From Terasakiella sp. SH-1 (lineage in GTDB: Bacteria > Pseudomonadota > Alphaproteobacteria > Rhodospirillales > Terasakiellaceae): a DNA stretch of 64,000 nucleotides. The notes below the pieces were generated by a model. It saw nothing but the letters and a program-made list of their open reading frames with translations, searched no databases and had not been told where the DNA came from. Within the stretch, counting starts at the first letter, position 1, and every line of letters begins with the position of its first letter. Below are positions 1 through 8,601 of this stretch, one piece after another. The stretch is taken from the NCBI RefSeq assembly GCF_004564135.1, contig NZ_CP038255.1, positions 2,281,501-2,345,500 on the forward strand. The letters are read 5' to 3'. Both the position numbers and the translations under genes were made by a program.

Positions 1-311
1 TCGCCAGCTTTAAAGAACTGTTTGATCCAAAGAATGATCCCGATGATGTGGTGATTGATTTCGTAGAATCGCGTGTGTGGGATCATTCAGGTCTGGAAGC
101 CATTGATGCCTTGGCTGATCGCTATCTAAAAGCAGGTAAGCAACTCCATCTGCGCCATCTTAGCCCGGACTGTCAGGTTCTGTTGGAAAAGGCAGGCGAC
201 ATGGTTGAAATCAACGTGATTGAAGACCCGCTTTATGGGGTTGGCGTGGATTACCCGCAAGATGCTGACAAAAAAGTCAGCAGCCATATCAGCCCAAGCC
301 AAACCAGCTAA
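1..311 (+). CDS. SulP-type anion transporter, C-terminal STAS domain (5' end outside window)
   Basis: The reading frame is open from the first base and ends at 311, so only about 102 C-terminal residues are present. They fit a STAS domain: a beta strand ([15 protein letters not shown]), then a helix starting at the Ser/Gly loop that leads to [20 protein letters not shown], then a second helix ([11 protein letters not shown]). In SulP anion permeases this domain follows the membrane part and regulates transport. A stand-alone anti-sigma antagonist is a less likely alternative, because the SulP STAS signature with a conserved W-D-H-S-G turn is clear. The transported anion (sulfate, bicarbonate or other) cannot be told from this end. 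Confidence 0.75.
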   Translation, partial: ASFKELFDPKNDPDDVVIDFVESRVWDHSGLEAIDALADRYLKAGKQLHLRHLSPDCQVLLEKAGDMVEINVIEDPLYGVGVDYPQDADKKVSSHISPSQTS

Positions 312-414
312 TACTTAAAAAGCTTGCATTCTGTGAACCGCTGGCGCAAAAAGAGCGTCGGCGGTTTCTTTTTGCCTCCATTTCTTTACGACTATTTGCC
401 AGCTTGAGGGTTTC

Positions 415-1374
415 ATGCATACGTATCTTGATTTCGAAAAGCCAATTGCCGAATTGGAAGGTAAGATTAAAGAGCTGCGCCACGTCAGTGCCTCTGGTGA
501 AGAAATCAATATCGCAGAAGAAGTCGGTCGCTTGCAGAACAAAGCTGAAAAGCTGCTGCAAAACACCTATTCCAAACTGACACCCTGGCAAAAAACACAA
601 GTTGCCCGCCACCCCGAACGCCCGCATACCGTTGATTATATCGAAAACCTGATCGAAGATTTCACCCCGCTGGCAGGGGACCGTCTTTATGCAGAAGATT
701 GTGCCATCGTCGGTGGCCTTGGCCGTTTTGAAGGCCATAGCGTTGTTGTTATGGGCCATGAAAAAGGCAATACCACGGAAACACGCGTCAAACATAATTT
801 CGGCATGGCAAAACCCGAAGGCTACCGTAAAGCCCAACGTTTAATGGATATGGCTGAACGTTTTAACCTGCCGATCATTACTTTTGTCGATACCGCAGGG
901 GCCTTCCCCGGTGCCGATGCAGAAGAGCGCGGCCAGTCTGAGGCCATTGCCCGTTCCATTGAAAAATGCCTGCAAGTCAAAGTGCCCTTTACCTCACTGA
1001 TTATCGGTGAAGGGGGCTCAGGGGGTGCAATTGCCATTGCCTGTGCCAACGATATCTACATGCTGGAACATTCCGTTTATTCCGTTATTTCACCGGAAGG
1101 CTGTGCTTCTATTTTGTGGCGTTCCAATGACTATACAGAAATGGCTGCTGATGCCCTGAATATCACGGCACAAGACCTGCACCGTCTGGGTGTCATTAAC
1201 GATGTGATTGACGAACCGCTTGGTGGTGCACACCGTAGCCCGCAAGAAACCTATGAGTCTGTACGCAAGGTGATCGACAATTCCATTCGCGGACAGCTTA
1301 AACACGATGGCGGTGTCCTGAAAGCCCAGCGCCGTGAGAAATTTCTCGCCATGGGTCGCCTGAGCGGGGCTTAA
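415..1374 (+). CDS. accA: Acetyl-CoA carboxylase carboxyltransferase subunit alpha
   Basis: This 319-residue protein has the usual AccA length and order: an N-terminal helical region (YLDFEKPIAELEGKI), then a crotonase-fold carboxyltransferase core. The Gly-rich oxyanion segment GEGGSGGAIAIA lies near residue 200, followed by the conserved ISPEGCASILW stretch. With AccD it transfers carboxyl from biotin-BCCP to acetyl-CoA to make malonyl-CoA, the committed step of fatty acid synthesis in the cytoplasm. It is transcribed alone. It is followed by a perfect inverted repeat shared with the convergent hemerythrin-like gene. Confidence 0.97.
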   Translation: MHTYLDFEKPIAELEGKIKELRHVSASGEEINIAEEVGRLQNKAEKLLQNTYSKLTPWQKTQVARHPERPHTVDYIENLIEDFTPLAGDRLYAEDCAIVGGLGRFEGHSVVVMGHEKGNTTETRVKHNFGMAKPEGYRKAQRLMDMAERFNLPIITFVDTAGAFPGADAEERGQSEAIARSIEKCLQVKVPFTSLIIGEGGSGGAIAIACANDIYMLEHSVYSVISPEGCASILWRSNDYTEMAADALNITAQDLHRLGVINDVIDEPLGGAHRSPQETYESVRKVIDNSIRGQLKHDGGVLKAQRREKFLAMGRLSGA

Positions 1375-1385
1375 GATCAAAAAAC

Positions 1386-1417
1386 AACGTCATCCTCGCG
1401 CATGCGGGGATGACGTT
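1386..1417. terminator. Inverted repeat between convergent genes; extragenic palindrome
   Basis: Ten-base arms AACGTCATCC and GGATGACGTT flank a short GC-rich centre that is itself partly palindromic (CGCGCATGCG). It sits midway between the stops of accA and the hemerythrin-like gene and can serve as a terminator for both, although no strong T tract follows. The core GTCATCC/GGATGAC resembles the ends of the repeat at 8534-8595, so it may be a member of a dispersed extragenic repeat family. Confidence 0.6.
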
Positions 1418-1427
1418 CTATCTACTC

Positions 1428-1832
1428 TCAGCTTTTGATCAACTGGTCATAATGTTCATAGATGACCTGTTCTTCATTGCGGATGCGTTGTGTCAGCAAG
1501 GATAAGAATTCTGTAAAGTCGGCTTCGAACTGATGGCTTTGCGCTGCATTTTCATATTTATCAAAAAATGCCAGTGCCTTTTCGCTTACCGCCTGAATAT
1601 CTTTCATAAACAGGTCAACGGTTTCAGCCAGTTTTTCGTCGTTTTGCGCAGCCTCTTGCAAAACGGGATACAGCTCTTCATCCTCACGTTTAAGATGGGT
1701 CAGGAAAGATTCCTTTGCTGCAATCAAGCGCTCACGCCCATCCGGGGTATGCGCACCATAGAGCATGACTTCGCTTAAAATTTGCGCGATATTCAGATGC
1801 TCAGCTTTTAAAATACGGATCAAATTTGACAT
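1428..1832 (-). CDS. Hemerythrin-like HHE-domain protein
   Basis: A 134-residue, nearly all-helical protein with spaced His and acidic residues typical of hemerythrin HHE domains: H12 in KAEHLN, H45 with E49/E52 in FLTHLKREDEE, and a final E-x(n)-H (E121, H127) in the last helix. This pattern is expected to bind a di-iron centre used for oxygen or nitric oxide sensing or handling. It lies 12 bases downstream of pyrD on the same strand, so the two may be cotranscribed. Iron binding is inferred from family knowledge. The exact role is unknown. Confidence 0.8.
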   Translation of the reverse strand: MSNLIRILKAEHLNIAQILSEVMLYGAHTPDGRERLIAAKESFLTHLKREDEELYPVLQEAAQNDEKLAETVDLFMKDIQAVSEKALAFFDKYENAAQSHQFEADFTEFLSLLTQRIRNEEQVIYEHYDQLIKS

Positions 1833-1844
1833 GGGCTGAGTCTA

Positions 1845-2897
1845 TCACAAATCCACACCAACAGCCTGAGAAATATTTTCAAAACCATCAGCCTTCAACC
1901 GGGTAATCAGGCCCCGATTGATCTCGCCAACCAATTCCAGCCCGCCATAAACCAAAGCAGAATACAACTGAACCAGTGAAGCCCCGGCACGGATTTTGGC
2001 ATACGCCTGATCCGCGTTTGAAATACCGCCAACCCCGATAATCGGGAAACGGCCATCAACCAGTTTTGCGATTTCTTTTAACACCTGGGTTGACGGTTCA
2101 AACAAAGGCTGGCCACTCAAGCCACCGCCTTCGCCCTTATCAGCACTTTTCAACGTATCAGGGCGTTCAATGGTGGTGTTGGAAACAATCATCCCGTCAA
2201 TCCCTGTTTCAAGGGCCGCTTCCACAATATCCGCCTTGTCTTCATCGGTCAGATCCGGGGCGACTTTTAACAACAAGGGCGCTTTGCCTGTATTCACCAC
2301 GCTATTGCGTGCTTCCAAAACCGGGGCAAGCAGGGCAATCAATTGATCTTTGCCTTGCAGGGCACGCAAGCCGGGTGTGTTGGGTGAAGACACATTCACC
2401 ACCAGATAATCAGACAAGGGAGCCAGGGCTTTGGTACCTGCAACATAATCAGCAACCGCATCTTCCTGCGTTTTGTTTTTCCCAAGGTTTGCCCCAACGA
2501 TGCCAACGCGTTGACGTGCTCTCAACCGGGCCGCCACAGCATCCAGACCTTCGTTGTTAAAGCCCATGCGGTTGATTACAGCCTTGTCATCACTTAAGCG
2601 AAACAAGCGTGGCTTGGGGTTGCCCGGCTGCGCCAATGGGGTAACAGACCCCACTTCGGTAAAGCCAAAACCTTGATTGAGGATTGCATCAGGCACTTCC
2701 CCATTTTTATCAAACCCTGCGGCCAACCCCACCGGGTTTTGAAAATCCATTCCCCACAGCGTTTGCACCAAAACCGGGTCCTCAACCGCAGACGTTTTCG
2801 GCAAAATGCCGTTTTTCAAGGCGCTGATGGCAAGACCGTGTGCTTTTTCAGGCGACACTATACGTAAAAGCGGACCAGCCAGTGCATAAAGACCCAT
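1845..2897 (-). CDS. pyrD: Quinone-dependent dihydroorotate dehydrogenase
   Basis: The chosen start at 2897 gives 350 residues beginning MGLYALAGPLLR. It is preceded by AAGGAA seven bases upstream. A frame extension to 2927 has no ribosome site. The protein has the class 2 N-terminal helix that docks on the membrane, FGFTEVGSVTPLAQPGNPKPR, the NxGxNK-type FMN-binding stretch (GANLGKNK), the catalytic region VVNVSSPNTPGLR with Ser as base, and the FMN phosphate-binding IIGVGGI. It oxidises dihydroorotate to orotate with quinone in pyrimidine synthesis, at the inner membrane. Confidence 0.96.
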   Translation of the reverse strand: MGLYALAGPLLRIVSPEKAHGLAISALKNGILPKTSAVEDPVLVQTLWGMDFQNPVGLAAGFDKNGEVPDAILNQGFGFTEVGSVTPLAQPGNPKPRLFRLSDDKAVINRMGFNNEGLDAVAARLRARQRVGIVGANLGKNKTQEDAVADYVAGTKALAPLSDYLVVNVSSPNTPGLRALQGKDQLIALLAPVLEARNSVVNTGKAPLLLKVAPDLTDEDKADIVEAALETGIDGMIVSNTTIERPDTLKSADKGEGGGLSGQPLFEPSTQVLKEIAKLVDGRFPIIGVGGISNADQAYAKIRAGASLVQLYSALVYGGLELVGEINRGLITRLKADGFENISQAVGVDL

Positions 2898-2968
2898 GGG
2901 AATGTTCCTTAAATCAAATCGAATCAATCGCGCCTGACCTTATAGAAAACCCGACCAAAGGGCAATCG

Positions 2969-3571
2969 CTAACGCGCCTTCCAACGGGCCACACGTTTGC
3001 GTGCCTGTTCACGGTCAAACCGGCTCATGACCGCATCCATTTCCGCCAGGGCAACTGTGGGGTCAAAACGTGGGTCTTCTGCACGAACCAACGCTGCTTT
3101 ACGGTTTGACAGAAGGAACCATTTATATGCCTCAATATAATTATCCTTGCGCTCCCATCCATCACGATAGGCAATGCCAAGGAAATATTGCGCCCGCACG
3201 TCGCCTTGGGCCGCAGACTTTCGAAACCAGCTCATCGCTGCAGGTAAGTCGTTTTCCACGCCCTGGCCATTCATATAAAGCTGTGCCAGTTTGTATTGTG
3301 CACCTGCATGCCTGCCCTTTGACGCGGCAACACGAAACCATTTTTGTGCCGTCAAATAATCTGCCCGAGCATTTTGATAATAAATTCCCAATTGGTATTG
3401 CGCTTCTGCATCACCTTGCCTGGCCTGTTTTCGCCATAATTTAATCTGTTCTGTCCGGCCCAGTTCCGCTTGGGCTTTTTGGGCCTCTTCTTCCCAGTTT
3501 TTGCCGATAACATAGCCAACCACCGTCAAAATGGTCAGTCCCAAAGCAAGCAGGTACAAAGTACGTTTCAT
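2969..3571 (-). CDS. Membrane-anchored Sel1-repeat protein
   Basis: This 200-residue protein starts with a signal-anchor or signal peptide (LYLLALGLTILTVVGYVIG). Three or four Sel1-type TPR repeats follow between about residues 50 and 160, recognisable as AEAQYQLGIYYQ, AGAQYKLAQLY and VRAQYFLGIAY with WFR-AA-G spacers. Sel1 repeats form a solenoid for protein-protein contacts, here on the periplasmic side. The C-terminus is basic (KRVARWKAR). It is divergent from the bamB operon and lies just upstream of pyrD on the same strand. No specific partner can be named. Confidence 0.8.
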   Translation of the reverse strand: MKRTLYLLALGLTILTVVGYVIGKNWEEEAQKAQAELGRTEQIKLWRKQARQGDAEAQYQLGIYYQNARADYLTAQKWFRVAASKGRHAGAQYKLAQLYMNGQGVENDLPAAMSWFRKSAAQGDVRAQYFLGIAYRDGWERKDNYIEAYKWFLLSNRKAALVRAEDPRFDPTVALAEMDAVMSRFDREQARKRVARWKAR

Positions 3572-3741
3572 CGGTTGTTCTTCTCAAATTCAATCGGGCG
3601 ATTTTCTATTTTTATCAGCTTGTCCTTATTTTGGTCACAAAAAAACAAATTTTCCCGCATGGAAAGTGAAAGCGCATTTGCATTGGCGGTGTTGAAAAGC
3701 TATGTTATCGCAACGATTTTGAATTTTTAGGAATATGAGCT

Positions 3742-4404
3742 GTGGCTGAAGAAGACGCTTCCGTAAACAATCTTTTTAAAGAAATTGATGAAGAACTACG
3801 CCAGGACAAAGCGACCCTGCTGTGGAAACAATATGGCAGCACTTTAATCGCTGCGATTGTAGCTGTGGTTATTGCCGTGGCTGGCTATGAAGGCTGGAAA
3901 GCGTATGACATGAACAAGCGTGAAAAACTGGGCAATCAATATGCCGCTGCGCTTGAGCTTGCCCGTCAAAATAATTTTGATGAAGCCTCCACTGCCTTTC
4001 AAGCCCTGGCAGGTCAAGGCAGCGGCTATAGCGCACTGGCCCGTATGCAGGCCGCAGGTCTTTTGGCCCAACAAGGCAAAGAGAAAGAAGCCTCAGACGC
4101 TTATTTTCTGATTGCCCAAAATGGCGAAATTGATCCTATCTTTCGCGATATGGCCCTGATTTTAGGCACGCTCAATGGTTTGGATACCATGGAAGGCGCA
4201 GACATCGTTCGTCGTTTGGAAACACTGGCTGCTGGTGCAAACCCGTGGCGTCACAGTGCACAGGAAATCATCGCCTTTGCCGAAGCGAAAGCCGGCAACA
4301 CAGCCAAAGCTGCTGAAATGATGAAAACCCTGGCCGAAGATGCCAGCGCCCCTCCCGGTGTGCGCCAACGCGCAGGCGAATTTGCCCAAGCTTACGCAAA
4401 CTAA
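3742..4404 (+). CDS. YfgM-like membrane-anchored tetratricopeptide protein
   Basis: The 220-residue product begins at GTG (GTG GCT GAA) after an AGGAA element. A cytoplasmic acidic N-terminus leads into a single membrane segment (TLIAAIVAVVIAVAGYEGW, about residues 30-50), then a helical TPR-like periplasmic domain (TPR_21 family). YfgM-type proteins act with the secretion and BAM machinery as periplasmic chaperone helpers. The location directly in front of bamB is the classic arrangement and supports the call. Spacing to the bamB start is 48 bases, so an operon is likely. Confidence 0.82.
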   Translation: MAEEDASVNNLFKEIDEELRQDKATLLWKQYGSTLIAAIVAVVIAVAGYEGWKAYDMNKREKLGNQYAAALELARQNNFDEASTAFQALAGQGSGYSALARMQAAGLLAQQGKEKEASDAYFLIAQNGEIDPIFRDMALILGTLNGLDTMEGADIVRRLETLAAGANPWRHSAQEIIAFAEAKAGNTAKAAEMMKTLAEDASAPPGVRQRAGEFAQAYAN

Positions 4405-4452
4405 AGATAAAACAACATGAAAACGTTCCTTCAAGATACGGAGACCCCAAAG

Positions 4453-5772
4453 ATGTTACGCCGTTTTCTCATGGCAGGACTCTGCACCATCACGCTGAGT
4501 GGATGTAGCGATATGTGGTTTGGGGAAAATGAAGCCCCGCCTTTGCCGGGTGAACGTATTTCCGTACTCCTGCATGAACGCGCTGTCAAACCCGATCCGA
4601 ATCTGGACGGACGGGAAGTTCTGCTGCCCCCACCGGCACCAAACCTGAACTGGCCGCAAGCTGGTGGTTTTGCCAACCATGCCATGCATCATATCGAAGT
4701 GGCCCAGAACCTGAGCAAGGCATGGCGCACCAGTGTGGGGGCTGGTTCTGATGATTCAGAACGGATTGTGGCCCAACCGATCGTGGCTGATGGCAAGATT
4801 TTCACCGTTGATTCTGAAAATATGGTCAGCGCCTTTAATGCAGATACGGGCGAAAAAATCTGGGAACAGGAACTGACCCCGGAACATGAAGATGACGGTC
4901 ACATTTCCGGTGGCCTGGCCTATGACAATGGTCGCCTGTATGTGGCAACCGGATTTGCCCTGCTGTTTGGAATTGAAGCCAAGACGGGTAAAACCATCTG
5001 GGTCAGCAAAACAGATGCCCCCATGCGTGCGGCCCCAACCGCACGGGGAAATCGTGTTTTTGCCATTACTCTCAATAACGAACTGGTTGCCTATGATGGT
5101 CGTAACGGGAATAAGCTATGGGACCACAAAGGCATTGCCGAAACCGCCAGCATTTTGGGCGGGGCCAGCCCGGCAGTAGATCAAGGTGTTGTGGTCGCGG
5201 CCTTTTCCTCCGGTGATATTGTGGCCTTGAAAGTTGAAAACGGCCAACAGATTTGGGTGGAAAGCTTAACCGGTGCACGCCGTGTGGATGCTATTTCAGC
5301 CCTCACCGCCATTCGGGGGCGTCCGATTATTGATCGGGGCCGGGTGTATGCCATTTCCAACTCCGGGACGTTCACAAGTATTGACTTGAAGACCGGGCGT
5401 CGTTATTGGTCCAAGGAAATTTCAAGTCAGGAAACACCGTGGATTGCGGGTGATTATCTATATGTTGTTACCCCGAATGCAGAACTCCTGTGTGTAAACC
5501 GTTTGGATGGTAAAATTCACTGGGTTACGCTCCTTCCCCGATGGGAAGACCCGGAAGAGCGCACAGGCAACCTGACCTGGAGCACACCGATTTTGGTCTC
5601 TGATCGTTTGATCGTAGCGGGCAGCAATGAACAAGCCTATTCTTTCTCCCCTTATAGCGGAGAGCTTTTAGGCCGTGTTGAAATGCCCGATAAGATCATC
5701 GTTCCACCATTGGCAGCCAATGGGTCTTTGTACTTCCTGTCTGATGGTGCAGACCTGGTTGCATATCGCTAA
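4453..5772 (+). CDS. bamB: Outer membrane assembly lipoprotein BamB (PQQ-like beta-propeller)
   Basis: The start at 4453 gives 439 residues and has GGAG upstream. An in-frame ATG at 4417 would put 12 extra residues before the signal peptide. The lipobox is TLSGC, so Cys is the lipidated residue. Repeated beta-propeller blades carry PQQ-like signatures such as AFNADTGEKIWEQE, GIEAKTGKTIWVS, AYDGRNGNKLWDH and SIDLKTGRRYW. BamB is a periplasmic-side outer membrane lipoprotein that helps BamA fold beta-barrel proteins. It is followed by a CCCCTTG/CAAGGGG hairpin and then by der. Confidence 0.95.
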   Translation: MLRRFLMAGLCTITLSGCSDMWFGENEAPPLPGERISVLLHERAVKPDPNLDGREVLLPPPAPNLNWPQAGGFANHAMHHIEVAQNLSKAWRTSVGAGSDDSERIVAQPIVADGKIFTVDSENMVSAFNADTGEKIWEQELTPEHEDDGHISGGLAYDNGRLYVATGFALLFGIEAKTGKTIWVSKTDAPMRAAPTARGNRVFAITLNNELVAYDGRNGNKLWDHKGIAETASILGGASPAVDQGVVVAAFSSGDIVALKVENGQQIWVESLTGARRVDAISALTAIRGRPIIDRGRVYAISNSGTFTSIDLKTGRRYWSKEISSQETPWIAGDYLYVVTPNAELLCVNRLDGKIHWVTLLPRWEDPEERTGNLTWSTPILVSDRLIVAGSNEQAYSFSPYSGELLGRVEMPDKIIVPPLAANGSLYFLSDGADLVAYR

Positions 5773-5802
5773 GACCTGAAGTCTTAAGCGTTTCATGTGT
5801 CC

Positions 5803-5822
5803 CCTTGTGTAAACAAGGGGCA
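5803..5822 (+). terminator. Short hairpin between bamB and der
   Basis: CCCCTTG and CAAGGGG arms enclose a six-base loop. No run of T follows, so this may only weaken readthrough from bamB into der or stabilise the bamB 3' end. Confidence 0.4.
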
Positions 5823-5847
5823 TGGTACAGTTATAGGAAATAACGTT

Positions 5848-7278
5848 ATGCCCTTTACCGTGGCAATTGTTGGTCGCCCTAATGTAGGGAAATCAACCCT
5901 GTTTAACCGTCTTGTCGGCAAGAAGCTCGCCATTGTCGATGACACTCCCGGCGTGACACGTGATCGTCGTGAAGGCATGGGGCGTGTTGGCGATCTTGAA
6001 TTCAAGGTTATTGATACCGCCGGGCTGGAAGAAGCCTTTGATGATTCGCTGGAAGCGCGCATGCGCCAACAAACAGAACTTGCCCTGGATGAAGCCGACA
6101 TCACCTTGTTCATGATTGATGCGCGTGCGGGCATTACCCCACTGGACAGCCATTTTGCCGACTGGCTGCGTGGGCGCGATAAAGAAGTCGTCCTGCTCGC
6201 CAATAAATGTGAAGGCAGTGCGGCTGATAACGGTCTTTACGAAGCCTATGGTCTGGGACTGGGCGATCCCTATCCATTTTCAGCAGAACATGGCGTGGGC
6301 ATGAACAATGTCTATGATGCCATTCAACCCATTTATGATAAATGGATGGAAGACAACGCCGCCCTGATTGAAGAGGAAAAGCTTCTCTCACGCGTGCAGA
6401 CCCGCACCATCATCACCGAAGATGGTGAAGAGATTGAAGAAGAAGACTTTTCAAAATCCCCACTGCAAATTGCCATTGTCGGGCGCCCCAATGTCGGTAA
6501 GTCCACCTTGATCAATCGCCTTTTGGGGACAGAACGCCTGCTTACCGGGCCGGAAGCCGGGATTACACGTGACTCGATTGCACTGGACTATGAAGTCGAT
6601 GGCCGCAAGATCAAGCTGATTGATACAGCTGGTATGCGCAGACGTACCAAGGTCAATGAGAAAGTCGAAACTCTGTCTGCGGCAGATTCGCGTCGGGCCA
6701 TCCGTTTTGCCCAGATCGTCTGCCTGGTATTAGATTCCAACGTTATGTTGGAAAAGCAAGATTTGGTCATTGCCAAGGAAACCATTGATGAAGGCCGCGC
6801 ACTTGTCATCGTCTGTAACAAATGGGACGATGTGAAAGAGCGTAAGGAAGCCCTGCAAAAACTGTCAGACCGGATGGAAACATCCATGCCACAAGTACGT
6901 GGCATTCCGGTTATTACACTTTCTGCCAAAACAGGAAAGGGAACAAACAAGCTCTTTCCTGCGATTTTCAAACTCTACGAAAACTGGAATGCGCGGGTAC
7001 CGACCGGACAGCTCAATCGTTGGTTGGAACAAATGACCGAAATGCATCCCCCGCCCCTGGCCTCTGGTCGTCGACTACGCCTGCGTTATATGACACAGGC
7101 CAAAACCCGTCCGCCGACCTTTGTCATTTTTGCCAATAAGCCAGGGGACCTGCCGGGTTCGTACCTGCGCTATCTTGCCAATGGCATTCGCGAAGATTTC
7201 GAGATTGATGGCGTCCCCATCCGTGTCATGCTTCGTAAAGGCGACAACCCTTACGAGAGCAAGAAAAAGAAACGCTAA
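5848..7278 (+). CDS. der: Ribosome assembly GTPase Der (EngA)
   Basis: The start at 5848 follows AGGAAA and gives 476 residues, the normal Der length. An in-frame ATG at 5797 lies inside the upstream hairpin and is rejected. Two tandem Era-like G domains are visible. Each has GRPNVGKST (P-loop), a DTAG G3 motif (DTAGLEE and DTAGMRRR), and NKCE or NKWD as the G4 motif. A KH-like C-terminal domain follows (RLRLRYMTQAKTRPPTFVIFANK). Der acts in maturation of the 50S ribosomal subunit in the cytoplasm. An acidic linker (EDGEEIEEED) joins the two G domains. Confidence 0.97.
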   Translation: MPFTVAIVGRPNVGKSTLFNRLVGKKLAIVDDTPGVTRDRREGMGRVGDLEFKVIDTAGLEEAFDDSLEARMRQQTELALDEADITLFMIDARAGITPLDSHFADWLRGRDKEVVLLANKCEGSAADNGLYEAYGLGLGDPYPFSAEHGVGMNNVYDAIQPIYDKWMEDNAALIEEEKLLSRVQTRTIITEDGEEIEEEDFSKSPLQIAIVGRPNVGKSTLINRLLGTERLLTGPEAGITRDSIALDYEVDGRKIKLIDTAGMRRRTKVNEKVETLSAADSRRAIRFAQIVCLVLDSNVMLEKQDLVIAKETIDEGRALVIVCNKWDDVKERKEALQKLSDRMETSMPQVRGIPVITLSAKTGKGTNKLFPAIFKLYENWNARVPTGQLNRWLEQMTEMHPPPLASGRRLRLRYMTQAKTRPPTFVIFANKPGDLPGSYLRYLANGIREDFEIDGVPIRVMLRKGDNPYESKKKKR

Positions 7279-7284
7279 AACGCC

Positions 7285-7317
7285 ATAACCCTGCACTTGA
7301 TGCAGGGTTATTTCTTT
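7285..7317 (+). terminator. Rho-independent terminator after der
   Basis: A perfect 11-base stem (ATAACCCTGCA with TGCAGGGTTAT) and a CTTGA loop are followed by TTCTTTT. It separates der from the channel-BLUF pair, which must therefore have its own promoter nearby or depend on readthrough. Confidence 0.85.
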
Positions 7318-7355
7318 TGGTAAGGTTTCAAAAAAGAGAAGGTGGGACAGGCGCA

Positions 7356-8129
7356 ATGGCAAAGATACGCCAATCGTTAAGAGACCTCTATTACGGGGAT
7401 TCAACAACAGCTTTATATTTTCGATACAGCCTGTTGGTTTTTGATGTGGTGACGATCAGCTTCTTTATCGTTGCTTCCATGATTGAACATAATGAAACCT
7501 TCTTGATGTTCGATTACGCCATCGCCGTTATCCTGATTATTGATTATTTTGCCCGCATGATTGCCGCCAACAATCATTGGCGTTTTATCATTCGCCCCAT
7601 GAATTTGGCTGATGTAATTGTCATTGCCACCTTGCTTGCCCCCCTATGGATCGAAAATTTTGCCTTTTTAAGGGTGGTGCGGGCCTTGCGCTTGCTGCGT
7701 TCTTACCATGTGCTCAAGGATTTTCGCGATCAGTTCAGCTTCTTTCGCGAACACGAACAGATTTTAATGAGCATCTTGAATTTGATGGTCTTTATTTTCT
7801 TTGTGACCGCCCTGGTCTATGTGTTTGAAGTTGACCAAAACGATCAGATCAATACCTATATTGATGCGCTTTATTTCACGGTGACGACCCTGACGACAAC
7901 AGGATTTGGGGATATCACATTGGAAGGCCCCTTTGGGCGCATGCTCAGTGTCATTATCATGGTTTTTGGAATTTCGCTGTTCTTGCGCCTTGTCCAAACC
8001 ATCTTTCGCCCCGCCAAAGTCAACCATACGTGCCCGATTTGTGGCCTGCAACGTCACGAACCGGATGCGGTCCATTGTAAACATTGTGGTGAAACCCTAC
8101 ATATTAGAAATACCGGGGATGTAATCTAA
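7356..8129 (+). CDS. Voltage-sensor type potassium channel with C-terminal zinc ribbon
   Basis: The start at 7356 (257 residues) has AGGTGGGA upstream. Hydrophobic segments S1 to S4 are followed by a pore. The S4-like helix FLRVVRALRLLR carries four arginines at every third position (106, 109, 112, 115). The selectivity filter is T-T-G-F-G-D at about 181-186, in YFTVTTLTTTGFGD, where GFG replaces the more common GYG and is accepted in several bacterial channels. After the last membrane helix a treble-Cys motif C226-x2-C229-x11-C241-x2-C244 forms a zinc-ribbon-like tail instead of a ligand-binding domain. The stop is one base from the start of the BLUF gene, so the two are almost surely cotranscribed. 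Potassium selectivity is inferred from the filter. Confidence 0.88.
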   Translation: MAKIRQSLRDLYYGDSTTALYFRYSLLVFDVVTISFFIVASMIEHNETFLMFDYAIAVILIIDYFARMIAANNHWRFIIRPMNLADVIVIATLLAPLWIENFAFLRVVRALRLLRSYHVLKDFRDQFSFFREHEQILMSILNLMVFIFFVTALVYVFEVDQNDQINTYIDALYFTVTTLTTTGFGDITLEGPFGRMLSVIIMVFGISLFLRLVQTIFRPAKVNHTCPICGLQRHEPDAVHCKHCGETLHIRNTGDVI

Positions 8130-8130
8130 A

Positions 8131-8526
8131 ATGATACAGCTATTTTACTATTCAAAAGCAGCCCGCAATATAAAATCGAAAGACATCGAAGATATTATCG
8201 AAGTCGCACGGCGCGAAAACATCAAACGCAATATCACAGGCGTTTTGATTTATCATAACAGCATCTTTGTTCAGGTTCTGGAAGGGGAGAAAGACGACGT
8301 TTACCAGCTGTTAGAAAACATCAAACGCGATGAACGCTGCACAGGTGTCAGTGTCTTAATGGAACAAATTGTTGATGAACCCGCCTTCAAAGACTGGTCC
8401 ATGGGCTATTTGAATGCACCCGTCATGGGCATTGGGGTTAAATCAATTGCCGAAGTCGCCAGTGACTTAAAAGACGATGATAAATGGATCAGCACCTTCG
8501 TTGAGGAATGTCTTAAACTCGGCTGA
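8131..8526 (+). CDS. Single-domain BLUF blue-light photoreceptor
   Basis: The 131-residue product is a short BLUF protein of the PixD kind. All key residues fall at a constant offset of two from PixD numbering: Tyr6 (LFYYS), Asn30 (ARRENI), Gln48 (FVQVLEG), Trp89 and Met91 (DWSMG). The Tyr-Gln pair and Asn are what BLUF domains need for FAD binding and light-driven hydrogen-bond switching. A helical C-terminal cap of about 35 residues follows and there is no fused effector. The gene starts one base after the stop of the potassium channel, which points to the channel as a possible output partner. That link is inference. Confidence 0.9.
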   Translation: MIQLFYYSKAARNIKSKDIEDIIEVARRENIKRNITGVLIYHNSIFVQVLEGEKDDVYQLLENIKRDERCTGVSVLMEQIVDEPAFKDWSMGYLNAPVMGIGVKSIAEVASDLKDDDKWISTFVEECLKLG

Positions 8527-8533
8527 TAATAAG

Positions 8534-8595
8534 GTCATCCTCACGTATGCGGGGGTCTCTTCGCCCTATAGATTCCCAATCAAGTTGGGAATGAC
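8534..8595. repeat. Extragenic palindromic repeat between convergent genes
   Basis: The element begins GTCATCC and ends GGAATGAC. It contains a perfect inner hairpin TTCCCAA-TCAAG-TTGGGAA plus a GC-rich CACGTATGCG part. It lies between the stops of the BLUF gene and the VWA gene. A partial copy of the inner part (CAATCAAGTTGG-AATGAC) occurs on the minus strand at 27663-27681, and the outer GTCATCC part resembles 1386-1417. This looks like a dispersed non-coding repeat that may also end transcription. Confidence 0.65.
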
Positions 8596-8601
8596 TATTC
8601 A

